From the NCBI GenBank assembly GCA_014898415.1, contig RCTD01000003.1, positions 434,001-498,000 of the forward strand: DNA of 64,000 nt. Direction: 5' to 3'. Position numbers and translations under genes: made by a program. Numbering within the stretch: the stretch's first letter is position 1; every line of letters begins with the position of its first letter. Shown here piece after piece: positions 49,023 through 61,600 of the stretch. The notes under the pieces are model-generated. The model worked only from the letters and a program-made list of their open reading frames with translations, had not been told where the DNA came from and did not search any database. Origin of the DNA: Stromatinia cepivora. Lineage: Eukaryota; Ascomycota; Leotiomycetes; Helotiales; Sclerotiniaceae.

Positions 49023-50315
49023 TGCTGAAGAAAAATGGATAACAGTTTGGTATCTCGTGACTATGATGATTCAACGGACATAAATCAAGAGATTTGTGCA
49101 CGTAATAAATCTTTCGCTCCAAGCTCTAATAATGATTATAATTTAGAATGAAGGTTGCATAATATCGAAAGCTGACTGCATTGCTACCCAGCCAGTCAAT
49201 ATACCCGTCCGGATTGGCGGACTATCATGGATGGTGGAATCTCACCACATCAGTGACAGCGGATGTTACTCAGCATATCTCAAGGATAAATAGGTCCAGA
49301 CCAGGATATCATGTCAGATAAATTGAAGCGTTTCAACATATTTGCATTTGCACTTGAAATCCTTGTCCCCCAACCTTGCTGTAGGATCGAATTATATTTG
49401 TCGTTGTATAGGAAAAGAATATTTTATTTTAGCATATAGCAAACCCAAGAGCCAATCAATTTATCCTTTAGTAGTTTTCGCTCAATATCTTACGCAAGTA
49501 TATCTTGGCGGGTAGGGGCTGTAAAGATATTTTAACTTGTCATTTCGAAATTCCGGGAGAACGGAATAGCCTTCCTCGATACATTTCGGTTCCTAGAATG
49601 AGCTGCTAACTAAATATCATATAGTTCTTCGGAAGCTTCGAAATAGAAATTTTCCATAAATATCATATATTAACTTGTGGATGATTCTTTGGAAAACCGT
49701 AGTTGTTTTTTTCGGAGGTAATTCCTCGCTTAACTTACCGAACCCCTGTATTGTTACACACGGCGCGGTCGCTAGCACCTGAGTGAGCGTTGGATACTTC
49801 TGAAAAATTCTGATGCTTCATCTGATCACATATGAATATCTTTGGCCACTTCAGCGTATGTTTGGTTTATTCATTCGCCTGTTATGGCATCTGTATCTTT
49901 TTCAGTTTCAGCAATGCTTTCAATACCCTGGCTTTAAACGATTGTTTACTTATTCTTGATTGAGGGTGTTGATGATCTGAGCTAGGCCTCGGAATATTCT
50001 TCCTGATATAGTGACATTTCGGCTTGAAATGGTGTAACGCCATGGAAAACATTCGAATTTGGAATAATGATCTTCAATAGGAAAATCGATGTTTCAGACT
50101 AGCGGCGTGTAACTATTTTGTGTTTCCCCTTGAGTTACGTGACAATGCGATGACATAAATGAGTGAGTTGATACAAGAAATTTGATGGTATTGAAAGATA
50201 ATAATAGCTATTTATTTAAAGTTGAGATGACATTGCTCGAGATAGACAGGTTCCTACGAGTATCGCACTGCATTTTCCGTTGCTCTCTTGCGCCGACGCG
50301 AACCAGACTTGCATA
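49023..50315. other. Intergenic, nothing recognised
   Basis: Promoter of the rhodopsin-like gene at the left; no frame of interest in the remainder. Confidence 0.4.
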
Positions 50316-51185
50316 CTACCAGATCCGATCATATCCTCTTTTTCTCAAGGCCAGATTCAGCTTTTTTGAGAAGCTATACCTATACACGTTCTCAGTTGCT
50401 ATCATAGTATAGTGCGCACCATCAACCTCGTGAAGATGTGATTCTACTTCACAGAAGTCTTTCCATTCGTTCAAATACTTCGTCAGCCATTCTCCCTTCG
50501 GTAGTGCAACTGCAGCTGATAGATCGGCGTGAAATACATCCGTCGTTTCAACAAGCCCAGATGCCTCGTATTTATTCCAACCAAGGCTTGCAGACTATAT
50601 GCAACATCTTCGTACTTTGCTCGTGCGTTTGTGCTTAATGACAGATCTTCCATCCGTTGATCTGTCGGTCATTTCGAGGGCATCTATCAGCTTTTTTTCT
50701 TTGGACAAATTTCGAGCCACATCAGACGCTAAACTGGCGTGTTTTTCGTGACGAGACTGAGGAAGTGTGAGAGATGGAGCAGACCTATTTTCCAATTCAG
50801 CTGTCTGATACGTTCTTCAACATGCGGAGGGATATCAAATGAAACAACAAAGAGCACTTTCCAACCTGGATTTCTCTTCATTCTGGTCAATTCAAATGCC
50901 AACAATTTCCCATAGGAAGGAGTACAACGCTGTCACGTATGATCCAAGTGGTTGTCTGAATTGATCACATGGTAGTATATGCTCAGGATTTCTTCCAAAA
51001 ATCGAAGAGGAGCTCACCATTAAATCCGCGTGCGCTAAGAGTGAAGACTGGTCGATCGTTGATGTGCTTGGCAGGATTTGAGAGAGCTGGAACTTTGCAC
51101 GTTCTGGGATGTGTGAGCCAAAGCGAGGTTTTGGATCCCACACAAGTCAGAACCACCACGAAATTATACTCCATTATCACGACCA
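50316..51185 (-). pseudogene. Broken C-terminal thioesterase domain of a fungal polyketide synthase
   Basis: The minus strand contains, in the correct order but in different frames, the blocks of a PKS-type thioesterase. These are NPAKHINDRPVFTLSARGFN (about 51000-51085), LEEILSIYYHVINSDNHLDH, then SYGKLLAFELTRMKRNPGWK (nucleophile elbow around the Ser of SYG, about 50915). Next come SFDIPPHVEERIRQLNWKIG and LLHLSHFLSLVTKN, and then HEVDGAHYTMIATENV (50401-50432 covers the HYTM core) with KKLNLALRKRGYD at the end, stop at 50318-50316. Stops interrupt at 50935-50933 (TGA) and 50731-50729 (TAG), and there are at least three frame changes. The upstream part (ACP, ketosynthase) is not visible before the hemerythrin-like gene. 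Family call is from recalled motif order. Confidence 0.68.
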
Positions 51186-52678
51186 CTTCCTCTAAAACTT
51201 TCGCCAACAACCTTACCCTTGGTCTGCATCAACAGAGCAATTGTGATTTTGGGAGGCAGTCGAAGCCAAAAATGCCAACCCTTTTCATAGATTTGAGTAT
51301 ATCAGTATATCAATAGAGGTGGTCTTATGTCAAAAGTCCAAGTCTCGCCGAAAGTATCTTTCACTATATCAAAAGTGTGTTGCATTCATTCAGAACCAAT
51401 ACCTCTAAATTTTTTCCCGGTGACCCCAAATGCTCAATTCTACATTTCAGTATCATTTGTTCCTCCCACATATTTATCCTGCAAATCCTCCTCAATTACT
51501 GTCTAGAAATATTCCCCAGCATGGATTTCGGTAGCAACAATTCGTCACTAAGGCTAGAATAGAAGATCTGAACCAATTTGTAATGTCATCAAGCGTGTCA
51601 CTTTGTCATATAATGCCGGTCCATATTTCAAAGTCGCTCTCGTTCTTTCTTAATATAAATGTACTTCCTACGGTATATTTCCACCAAATTAGCTACATGA
51701 TCAAGTCCGATCCAGTTTGAAATGATCTATCCTTGGCCAGTATCTTAAAAGAAAGCTTGACCCTTAACATCATGTACTCAAACCAACAGCTTCCGTATTT
51801 CTCATCTTGCCCATGTAAGCATAATTATTGGAAGTGAGGAATAATTTCAGCGATGTTTGGCATTCGGATACCGTGGTTCCATCTCTCTCGAATGAGAGCC
51901 CTTCAACGGTACGAAAATTGACAATATGTCGGACTTGAAGAGCTTTAAGTTTTGCTTCGCATGATTTAGATTGGGGGTTTTTTTAAAGGATATCCGTCAG
52001 TCTGTCTTATATGTTTCTTGTCTTGTTGTGGAATGTTACCGAGTAGACCTGAATAACCTGCATCAGCATAGTCGCTACAAAATTCCGTGTGATACTGGCA
52101 AGATGATCATTTAAATGTGTAAGGCTGATAGGGAAAGACTCGAAGCCCCTCAATTGAGCTACTGATAACTTTCTCTTTCATTATGGCCAGCAGGTCAGCA
52201 TATCTCAATCGCTCTGATCCCGTCACATTTACCCATAGGTGTATCATATAAGACCATGATCGCTAGAACATGTGGAGGAGCATTTCAAAAGATCTTTGGA
52301 AGTACTGGGCGACATTTCAAATCCGGATTTGTGGAGACTGATGAAAAACTATTTCAACATTTGTTTGCGATAACCTTACGCATAAAACACATCCACATAT
52401 CACCTTTCTTTGCGCAAAATTAATAAATGCAACGCGCCTTTAATTCGCATAATGTCATGATGTTGATTGGTACATTCATGGGCTGAGATCTAACTGTTGG
52501 TGGCGCAGTTTGTTTGTTGTTGATAAATGTCCACTTAAGAGGCTGTTCTTACCTTGACAACAGTTTTGTCTGGAAATAGGTAGTGATAGCCTCAAGGATT
52601 CAAAATTAACCTCTTAATAGTAGCACTTCTTGAAAAGTACGAATCTTTCACTTCGAAAACTTTACTCGAAAATATTAG
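51186..52678. other. Intergenic; possibly decayed coding DNA
   Basis: I looked for ACP or ketosynthase motifs upstream of the thioesterase relic and found none. One stretch on the minus strand (about 51770-51960) stays open for over 60 codons without a Met (for example KALQVRHIVNFRTVEGLSFE) and may be a remnant of an unknown gene. Confidence 0.35.
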
Positions 52679-53314
52679 TCAAAAACTCATGGGCCGATGG
52701 CCCCTGGGGACTCATCGAGGCACCGGGAAGTACTCAAGATACGGTCAGTTACGATCGAGACTCGTGACATAGAAATACATCGACTAATTGGCCATCAATA
52801 GAAAAAACATGCGGCAATCAATGAGATGGCCCATTTGCATAACTGCATCATCAGAGGCATCAACTGTGTCTATTTACAAGCGCCCCACGTAAGAGCGGTG
52901 GATGATATTCAAGATTTCTTGTTCTTCATCAAAGCATGGTGCTCGTTTGTGAAGCATCATCACGATGTTGAGGAAGAACTCGTATTTCCTCAACTCGAGG
53001 CTTTTACCGGCCAAAAAGGTTGCATGAGCGCGAACGTGGCGCAACATCAAATTTTCGAACCAGGTCTTCATGAACTTGCGGAGTACGCAGAGAAGACTTT
53101 GGTCTCCGACTTCAATGCCACTAAAATCTGCTCGTTAATTGATGGATTTGTGGGTGCTCTGCAGAATCACCTGAAAGCAGAAGTTCCAACATTGTTGGCA
53201 CTGCAACCCTATGAGAGTGAAGGTATCATGAAGATATTTAAAGAGTGCGAGGCTGCAGGCTTCAATCAACCAAATGTTTGTACTACCCCGCAATATGGTC
53301 TTTACGGGTATTAG
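52679..53314 (+). CDS. Hemerythrin HHE-domain protein, first exon unresolved
   Basis: Two exons are clear, 52679-52743 and 52802-53314 (58-bp intron, GTCAGT...CAATAG). They read SWADGPWGLIEAPGSTQDT, then KKHAAINEMAHLHNCIIRGI. This is the common fungal HHE-domain layout: a short WADGP leader, then a four-helix bundle with His ligands in MAHLHN, FVKHHHDVEEELVFP and HQIFEPGLHEL. These proteins bind a di-iron centre and may sense or handle oxygen, NO or iron. No in-frame ATG exists between an upstream stop and the WADGP segment. An acceptor-like AATATTAG ends at 52678, so a short first exon with the start must lie further left. At least 190 aa. It is the last intact gene on the right side of the metabolite cluster. 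Confidence 0.85.
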
Positions 53315-54501
53315 ACTAAGCAAACGCAGGATATAGCATTGCCCTTAATACTTGGTTTGTCGGACATCACTTCTGAGTATGGAAAATATGTTTTTCCAGC
53401 CGTACCGGGATTTGCAAGGTATCTTGTCCATTATTGGTATCGTCGTGCACATCAGGGTATACCTAGACCATTGGCTTTCTTGGATTAGATACTGTGGACG
53501 ACTTGAGGCTTAGATGGATGAGCATGTCTGTTAGAGGAAGAAGAAAGGGTGATTGGATCAGACGGGACAAACATACTGTCGGCATATATATAGTGGCTGA
53601 CAATTTGCATGATGATTTTAACTAAATACCACTAATTTGAACCTTTTTTTTGGCTGGGACTCCAAAGTTTCATTCAATCATATGCGTTCTTCAAGCTTAG
53701 CTCTAGTAACTCATACGTTTGGTTCCAGCAAGTGACAGTGCCAAATAATGAAGAGGCTGGTTTGAGACCAATTGGAATAACCAAAACCTATTACCGTTAC
53801 TCTGTTATGTCTTGGAGTTTCTCTCCTTGATTAGGTTTGAAGAATAATAAGGTGCAACTTGACTTATTCTGGCGCCTTTCTGAACGATATTGAAACATTA
53901 CCGGTTATTCATTTCAATACTGGATCGGCATTATTAGACCTTTGGATTTGTAGATGGTTTTATACGTGTCGTAATGTTGGCCAGACGGGCAGTCCTTGGA
54001 TTTATCTTCCTTTCTGTAACTTTCATCAAAGTCTCTTGCCCAACATGCTTCTGGGATCCGCTCTTTCTCGAGTCCGTCTCAATATTCTATCATGCAAGAG
54101 GGCGCTGTTCTCCGAAACAAGGTGAGTTCAATGCTAGGAGAAGTCCATATGCTATAATCGGGGTCTTCCGCGTACTCTTGTGGATAATTTCAGCCTCTCG
54201 AATTGTTCCTTCAAATATTTTTTTGGTAGGATTATATCTGTGGTCATCGGGTTTATGCCAATAAGCCGGCTTTATCTTCTCCAATGGTACAAAAGCAATG
54301 CCACAGCCCCCATCCTTGCCATGGAATTGATCATCGGATTCGCCGAGGAGGTAGGGTTCCGTCGGGCAATCCTTGGGACCACGATAGAAGGAAGAGCCAG
54401 ATCCATCATTGTTTGGGCCATGAATAAGACGATTATGACCACCAGAAGTCCAAGGATCACGAGTCCCAATCTTCACATAGAAGGGAGTAGATGAGTTAGT
54501 T
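53315..54501. other. Intergenic, possibly the decayed tail of the next pseudogene
   Basis: A minus-strand frame at 54090-54476 stays open upstream of its Met and includes IGTRDPWTSGGHNRLIHGPN; it may be the C-terminal part of the degraded 2EXR gene to the right. Nothing else is seen. Confidence 0.35.
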
Positions 54502-55186
54502 TCATATATCTAATTGGCATGACCCCATAGCCCGTAAACAAGACTGCGATCTAATCTGTAAAGTCCGCAGATATAAGGGGCTTGATGTTTTCCGGTTTCT
54601 GTTCCATTCCTCCAAGCACCAGCTTTCTGAATCATTACCAGGGTTTGAAGCCCTGGAAGTCACGACACCATGGCAGCTGGTGTACATTCCTCTCGATGGC
54701 CACACAAGCATTCGTAACACTGCGAATGCTCCAACAAGCATAATCAATGGCTAAATATTTCAATTTTATTTTATTTTTTTCGACAACCTAAAACCTCCCA
54801 GACATTCAAGAAACCCATGTTATGCAGAGTTCCAACTCGATCTCCAATGTATATCATATCCCATTCCCAGTATATCCGTCGTCCAAAACATCTCGATCAA
54901 CCCGTATTAACAATCTTTCTGGCTTCGCAGTTCTCTCTCGCAATTGCAGGCTCTTGATGACATCGCCGTGCGCATTAGCACTTGACAGCATGCCACGCAG
55001 AAAAGAAACTTGGCCCTCATGATCAAAACAATTCGGTTTGTTGTAGACTTCAACCGCGCGAGATGGTATTACGGCTCGCCAAATGCGAGCTCTTATTCCG
55101 ATTGAGAGGCTAGGAAATAAAAGAAACTCGTTAGGATCTGGCAATGCATTTACTTCGGGTAGTGCTTCTTGAGTTGTTGATCCCAT
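54502..55186 (-). pseudogene. Degenerate 2EXR-domain protein gene
   Basis: It starts MGSTTQEALPEVNALPDPNE and goes directly into the 2EXR signature (FLLFPSLSIGIRARIWRAVI, about residues 21-40). 2EXR proteins are abundant fungal proteins of unknown role. The frame continues to RVDRDVLDDGYTG and is then lost near 54870. The sequel EWDMIYIGDRVGTLHNMGFL is in another frame, lost again at an A7 run (54774-54780). KYLAIDYACWSIRSVTNACV follows in a third frame and meets stops near 54635. No GT-AG pairs bridge these. At least three lesions, so non-functional or badly assembled. Confidence 0.65.
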
Positions 55187-56815
55187 TGTTTAAACTGGGT
55201 TACTGTGAAATTGGGTCTAAGATCAAGCACAATGAATGCATTGAAAGATCTTAAAAATGTTGCTATGATACAAGGATAAGTGTTATTGTAATAGAGGATG
55301 TGAAAGAAGTAGAAATGTAGTGGTCGGTGGAATACAAGTCGTCTCTGGAGGTGATAAGGATTCATCTGGGGTTTTGTAGGGACTAATTTGCCTGTCTGCC
55401 AAATATGAAGATAGAAAGAGCATGAAGGCACTTACGAAAGAATCATGATCAGTTGTGCTGTTTTGTTTCGGCGAGAGCAACCAGCTGGCTCCGGGCCAAA
55501 CCTGGAAGCGAAATAGCCGGCGCAATGAACTTTAATTCCACTTCACTACATTCCTAGATATTACATTTCAATATATGCCTATGAGATATAAAAGCTAATA
55601 TGCAGCTTATTATGATTTAACCTCATAAACTTTGGCAGGCTGCCATGGTGATGTTAAACTCCTTATTTGCTTACTCCATTCGAGGGTCCAGGAGACAATG
55701 GGAGATCTAGACAAAGTACTTGTTGGAACTGATATGATACCTACAACATTCTAAACAGTCCCTTTGTGCAGGGGACAGCATTATCACTTTTGCACACTTT
55801 ATTTTGTTAGTAATAGTGAAAAGAGTCCGGAATCACAATGATTGTTAGGAGGCTGGGACACATCATGAGGTATATATTCAAGGACAAACCTTTGATAACG
55901 ACAGTGTTGCTGAATCAAACCTCTTCATTATCAGTATCAAAGATATTATGTCGATAATTGACAGTGTTGTGAAGGTTTAAGGGAGGCAGATTACATGAAT
56001 ATCATGATCAGTGTCCATAACTTTTTTTTTTTTAATTCAGCAGTCAATGTGAAGTTCTTTGATTCTTGCCTCCAACAACAGTTATTCCTTGAAGGAAAGG
56101 TTGTTTCGTTGTACTTTGTTACCAAGTTAGGTCTTGTTTCTTGCCTTATCAGATGGAATTTGAGTGTTTTGTTGAGTATCACACCCAGGGTTATTCCACT
56201 GCAGTCTTGTCTGATGGATAATTCATCACAAGTAAGATGCTCATTATTCCCACTGATTATAACAGTCCATTATGCCGATGACTTTTCTTGTTGCAAATCA
56301 GTGCCAGGATATATCTTCTTCCTCCTACCAGAGGGAGTCTACATTTTCTGTTGATCATAGTGATAGGAAACCTCAACAACAGAACTTCCCATCGTGTTTA
56401 AAACATATTTAGCTGTGATAAAGAGTTTAATGAGTGTGCCTTGCTGTTTACTGTTTACTGTTGAATGGGTTTTGGTCTATTCTCAAAATAACTGTATAGA
56501 CAAAGTCATAGTTTATCGTACTGTTCGAGCGGTGAATAACTTCATCTAATATCCCATGTCGGAACTATCTTTCTCCGGTGTTTACCTCTATTTCAAGAGA
56601 AATTTCCAGTCATAACAAAAGGACTGCACCTTTAAATTTTCTCTTTGATACATAGATTTACCTTGTATCAAGTTTGTTAGTACCATTCTGCGATCATTTT
56701 CTCATTTCTTTCTGACTTCCCATCAAGTTAAACTCAACACACACACTTTCTTTCTCAACAAACCTGGAGAACGGCAGATCTTCTTCTCGCAGCTTGTTTA
56801 ATTAACACGCTCATT
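55187..56815. other. Intergenic, nothing recognised
   Basis: Short frames only. The last few hundred bases, CT-rich with CAACA/CTTTCTTTCT tracts, look like the promoter and leader of the next gene. Confidence 0.4.
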
Positions 56816-58606
56816 ATGTTTATCATACTTCCAAAGTTGTTGGCTCCATTGCATACCACGATTATGTTAATTTTCTTGTTGGTCTGGGGCCTTTTGAGCG
56901 TACTTGCAGCTTCTGCAACCTCGACTGATATTAATGCGAATTTCTTTTACCTTACTCTCAATCCAAATGCGACCATCACCAAGGTATGCTAACCAACGCA
57001 ATACTACGGATTTACTGACTTTGGAGCATGCTAATGCATCATAGTTCCAAAGTGTTCAAGTGGTTCCTCATGCCTCACGGGCGCCAGTTATACCAGGCAA
57101 TGTTCAAGCCATATGGCCTGCCCTCCAGAACAATCAAGGAATCATACAAACAGCAGTTGCAAACCAAGGAAGTATTGGAGAGTGGTATTACATTGGATTA
57201 GAGTTTTGCTGCACGTATGTACTCGCCATCCTTTTCTATCCACAATTCAATATGAGGAATCTAAAAAATCGACTGATATCGGTTGAAAACATTTAAAGTG
57301 GCGAAGCTGATTTTTCTCAAACTGAAGACCTGGAGACTGGCAGGCTGATAAGGCTCAGCAAGGTACGCTTAAGTTTTGTGTCAGTACTTATACATATTTG
57401 GATAGGCTAACAGAGATATAGTATATCCTGGAGATCGTATTACCACTCAGTACGAATTGACGAATGCGCATAATGGTGTATATAATGTTACATGGAATGT
57501 TGAGCGCGGCCAAGCTGGTACAAGAGCTGGTGAAATGAATTTTTCTGCTGGATCTGTGTTCAATCCCCAGGAACATTGTAAGTGACTTGGCGCACTCTCA
57601 TTTGCCATATGAAGTAATGGTCCAGGGATGCAGTATACTAATAAGAATAATCAATAGCAACTCCTGCTGGCCAAGGCCCTTTCAATAAAGTAGGTATCTG
57701 GCTGAATTGCAAATCTGTGGTCTCTCAAGGTAGACTAACCATCTCTAGGCACTCTTTGCAATTGAAACGCAAAGAGGAAGTATCTGGGATTTCGGGCCAG
57801 TTCAGTGGGATCAAATCACCATACAAGCCGACACAACTAGAAGTGATTGGTGTTTTAGGTATGTCTCTAACCTTTTTTTCTCTCTCTCTCTCTTTGGTTC
57901 CCATCTTTTGAGAGCTTATTATCTTCCCAGTAATTATAACTGATGTCACGTACTAATAACTTACAGACCTACGAACAACACCAACTTCGAGCACTATCTT
58001 GACACTCCCTCTGTTTCTATCTCTGGCTCTCAAGTCATTTGCAAGTACTCATCTCTAATCCTCGGAGCTACGACACCACCCACACCACCCTCGTCCCTCG
58101 CAGCAACTTCCCACATTGACCCTGATCTTATCATCCAAGCTCGTATCCTCCCCCCTACCACAAGTCCCACAGCCGTAGTCAATGTCTACCACTGGGAGTC
58201 ACCCCTCCCAACTCCCAAGCTTGCCGGGCCCGGTGATCCACCCGCCTCTACACTCTCGAATGGCCTCCCAGATCCTTCGTACTCCGCCCTCTCAGAAGCT
58301 AGTCTGAGGAGCGTCTATGGAACCATTACTATCACAAGCGTGGATGGTGATAGTGTATTGACGACTGTCACGACGGATAATTACAATGCAGTAAACTCCG
58401 CATCTATAGCTACAAAACATGGTAATATGGGAACCGGGACAGGCAATGCTACAAGTGAGAATGGTGGGGGTGATGATGATCATGAACCTGCGCAAATGTC
58501 TCCACTTACTATTGCGTGGATGGTAGCCATGCTCGTCATGATCTGCGTGTTGGTAATAGGTACGGGTATCTGGATTATTCAAGGACATGAGATAGACCAC
58601 AAATGA
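56816..58606 (+). CDS. Secreted, C-terminally membrane-anchored protein of unknown function, 7 exons
   Basis: Exons 56816-56983, 57045-57214, 57299-57362, 57406-57577, 57658-57689, 57749-57858, 57967-58606; phases close, 451 aa. A signal peptide or signal anchor (TTIMLIFLLVWGLLSVLAAS) is followed by a beta-rich ectodomain: VIPGNVQAIWPALQNNQGII, GEWYYIGLEFCC, PGDRITTQYELTNAHNGVYN, IWDFGPVQWDQITIQADTT. The order 'W..G....PGD.I...Y......W.......FAIE......W.FG.V....I.I.....WC' recalls jelly-roll or concanavalin-like fungal proteins and faintly the eqolisin fold, but I do not see eqolisin catalytic residues with certainty. A Ser/Thr/Pro-rich stalk leads to one TM helix (SPLTIAWMVAMLVMICVLVI, about 417-442) and a short tail. 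The start could be the Met 16 codons downstream. Exons 3 and 5 are tiny and least certain. Confidence 0.78.
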
Positions 58607-61600
58607 GGGGGTTTTAACTTGGAATTCGAGATTGAAACTGGCGGTGTTTTAGATTGATCGAGAGGTCCAGATACTATAGTCCATCGAATTAAAATTGGAA
58701 ATAGTAATATTAGATCTGTTCAATAAACTTCTTTGGATGTGTCTCATGAAATTTGAATTAGAGCCTGGAAATTCCTGTGACAGCGTTGGGGTTCTAGATA
58801 CGTAGTCTCAAAAACATGAAGTGAAAAATAGCACAATATACGCATCTTCTTCAGCCCGAAAATCACCAATTTTTTCAACTTTAGACAAGAAGCCGCAATA
58901 CTGTATATCATTTCCAAACCCCATTCGTGTTTCATAAACCCATCTCAGATAAAACATGTCAATATTCCGCATTAATATTGAAACTTGCAAATATATTTCC
59001 CCGTCTAAAATGGAGGAAATATTGCATCCATTCAAATACTCCCAGATTTTCCATGATACCTCATCTCCAAACTCTTGATGATAGCCAGCAAATCTTTATA
59101 TTCTGTTTGGAAGTTTCACGTTTATCTTTTCTCTACTATTGAGTACAGAGATAATATTCATCTAATTACTATTAGGATTTGTGCAAAACCCTGTCTAGGA
59201 CAACAACTAACAAATTCCTTAGTGAACTCAACGAAGCAGACTAACCAAGCGAATTAATGAGTAGTCCATTTATCTAACAAGGGGATCTATCAACAAATAT
59301 TGGCAAATATCTGGGGATTGAAATATCAGATTATCAACATATCAATATACGTTCAAATATAATTTTAACCCAAAAAATAGAGCTCTGTATCTATTTCCTC
59401 AACACAGTTCAAGAAGAAAGGATGTCAATTTGATGATTCTTGGATTTCACTCAATATCTCTTTTACTAACCTCAAATAATGCCAGCTAATGGCCCGTCTC
59501 AACTTGGGAAATTCGAACATGTACCCTCTATAGATTGGAATAAGAGGAAAAAATCTATCCCATCATGCCCAAGCTTTCACCACTATCTCATCTCAAATCT
59601 CTGCTAACACTGGTCCAAAATTATTCTCTGGGATACTTTTGATTTATTGCGGAGTCTTTCCTCTTTCCGCTGACATAAAAAGATTGTGCGTAGATGATGA
59701 TCATTCTAATTGTATGTTTGATGCATCCTGCATCTTCTGCGATGCTTGAATCGAAGGTATCTGAGGACTGCTACCACCGTGATATATCTGCCGCTGGTAT
59801 AGCTGTCTTTCTCAACTTCCATCTGGCGCCCAGGCAGCTAGCTAGAAGACCGTCGATACTGAGCTGCCGTTCCCAATGGTTTACATGGTTCAGCATCTCC
59901 AAATCACCGTTCTTATACCTCTCATGCTCATATCCCCACGACGCTCGAACAAGAATTACTCTACACCACATAACCTTCTCAACGCTCTCTCAGCGCTCTG
60001 TCAACACATTGCAAATAGGGGAAGGAAGTACATTGAGAATTAGTAGAATAGCAACAGGAGTGACTCAGATAAGTTTTGATTTTGGGGAATGTATGCAACA
60101 ATCTGATTTCTACTTGGAATAACCGTCCAGGAAATAATGGAGAGAAGAATGCATGAGACGAAACTGTTCTTATCTCCGAGAGAGTTTTCTGTCTATTACA
60201 TCTTGAGACCCCATATTCGTGCAATCACAACTGCGTCACTTTGTCAAAGCTTACATATCAGAGTGAATATATCTATCTGATCCAGGTAGTCCTAAATAGC
60301 ATTCGCATTCCATGAATCAAGTTCAAATCTCAGCTTTAGCCTTGTCCTAAATCTCTGATAGACTCTTCCAGACCTCGTGTCCCTTCACTCCTTCAGCAAT
60401 TGCATTAACTTCTTCCCCAGTCCTACCACTAGCAACAGAAACTCATTCTCTCAAAACATTTGACACTACATCTTCAACACCCAGCTTTCAGACGGTATCA
60501 ACATCGGACGATTTTGGAAATTAGTTTTACTTCTTCACTCAATCATTCTCCTCGGAAATCCTAACCGAGTCTAAGAACAATTCATTAAATTCACAATGAG
60601 CCATCTACTCAATACAACATCCCCACCTCATCTTTCTTATTTAAACCTCCCACTCAGTACCATATTCCGAAGATCATCCCAGTCCAAGACAGGTATCCGT
60701 CTTGCTCACTCAAATCCCAAACCCATCATTCACACCCACTCAAACTCCACACCCAAACCATTCCACTACAAAAAAATCTTCCTTCATATCCCAAAACCTA
60801 AGACGAAAATCTCAAATATTCAATATGGATAATTACCTGATATCAGCGAACTCATCACCAGTGACCGCAACTATACTATGTAGAATCTAATTTGTCCCAG
60901 GAAGAGTGAAGTGAAAGAAAGGAAAGAATGATTATGAGGTTTCGTCGTGCAATTCGGAATTGCTACGGGCATTCGATGGATCAAAGACTATTGATATCTT
61001 GATAATAGTGTGGAAATGGAGAGAAGAAGATGTATCCCGTTCCGGAATACGAGGATAACAAAAGAGTATAGATTGCCTTAGATTTCGAAAGGAAGATAAA
61101 GATTAAGAACAACACAAAACAACAAACCCAAAAATAAACCCAAACACTTCTACTACACACCCTAAACCTACCATTTCAATCTCGCGTCCCAAGATTACTA
61201 GGTAAGACCTTACATTTCCATTAAATCTATAAAACTTCTAATCGTACCACCCACACCGATTCACTAAATCAATAAAAACCATTCCCAAGTCTTCGAAATC
61301 GTAAGTAAGTCTTACCTAAGAAAACTTCAGATGATATAACTAACAGCACTTTATATCAGCTAGGTTCACTTCCACAAATACACAAATCAGCTCATCAGGA
61401 AGTTCCCAGGAATTTCCCAAGAATTCACTTCTCACTTCCTGTGCTGTCGAGGATAAAGGCTCACTGGCAATTACCTGTATCCCATCATCGTAGGATTAGG
61501 CGTCCTAAACTTCAAGAAGCATGTTCAAATCATAATTAGAACTACCTCCTTAGAAGAGCTTATTTATGAAAGCTGACCAACCAACGGAAAAAAGAGGCAG

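Noticed and set aside
50595..51210. Separate small minus-strand ORFs (66, 75 and 83 codons)
   Set aside because: They are fragments of one thioesterase relic in different frames, not independent genes.
51301..52600. Search for ACP and ketosynthase blocks upstream of the thioesterase relic
   Set aside because: Minus-strand reading of about half of this stretch found no DSL or DTACSS-like motif, so I did not extend the pseudogene.
59694..60122. 142-codon plus-strand ORF
   Set aside because: No recognisable motif; composition looks random.
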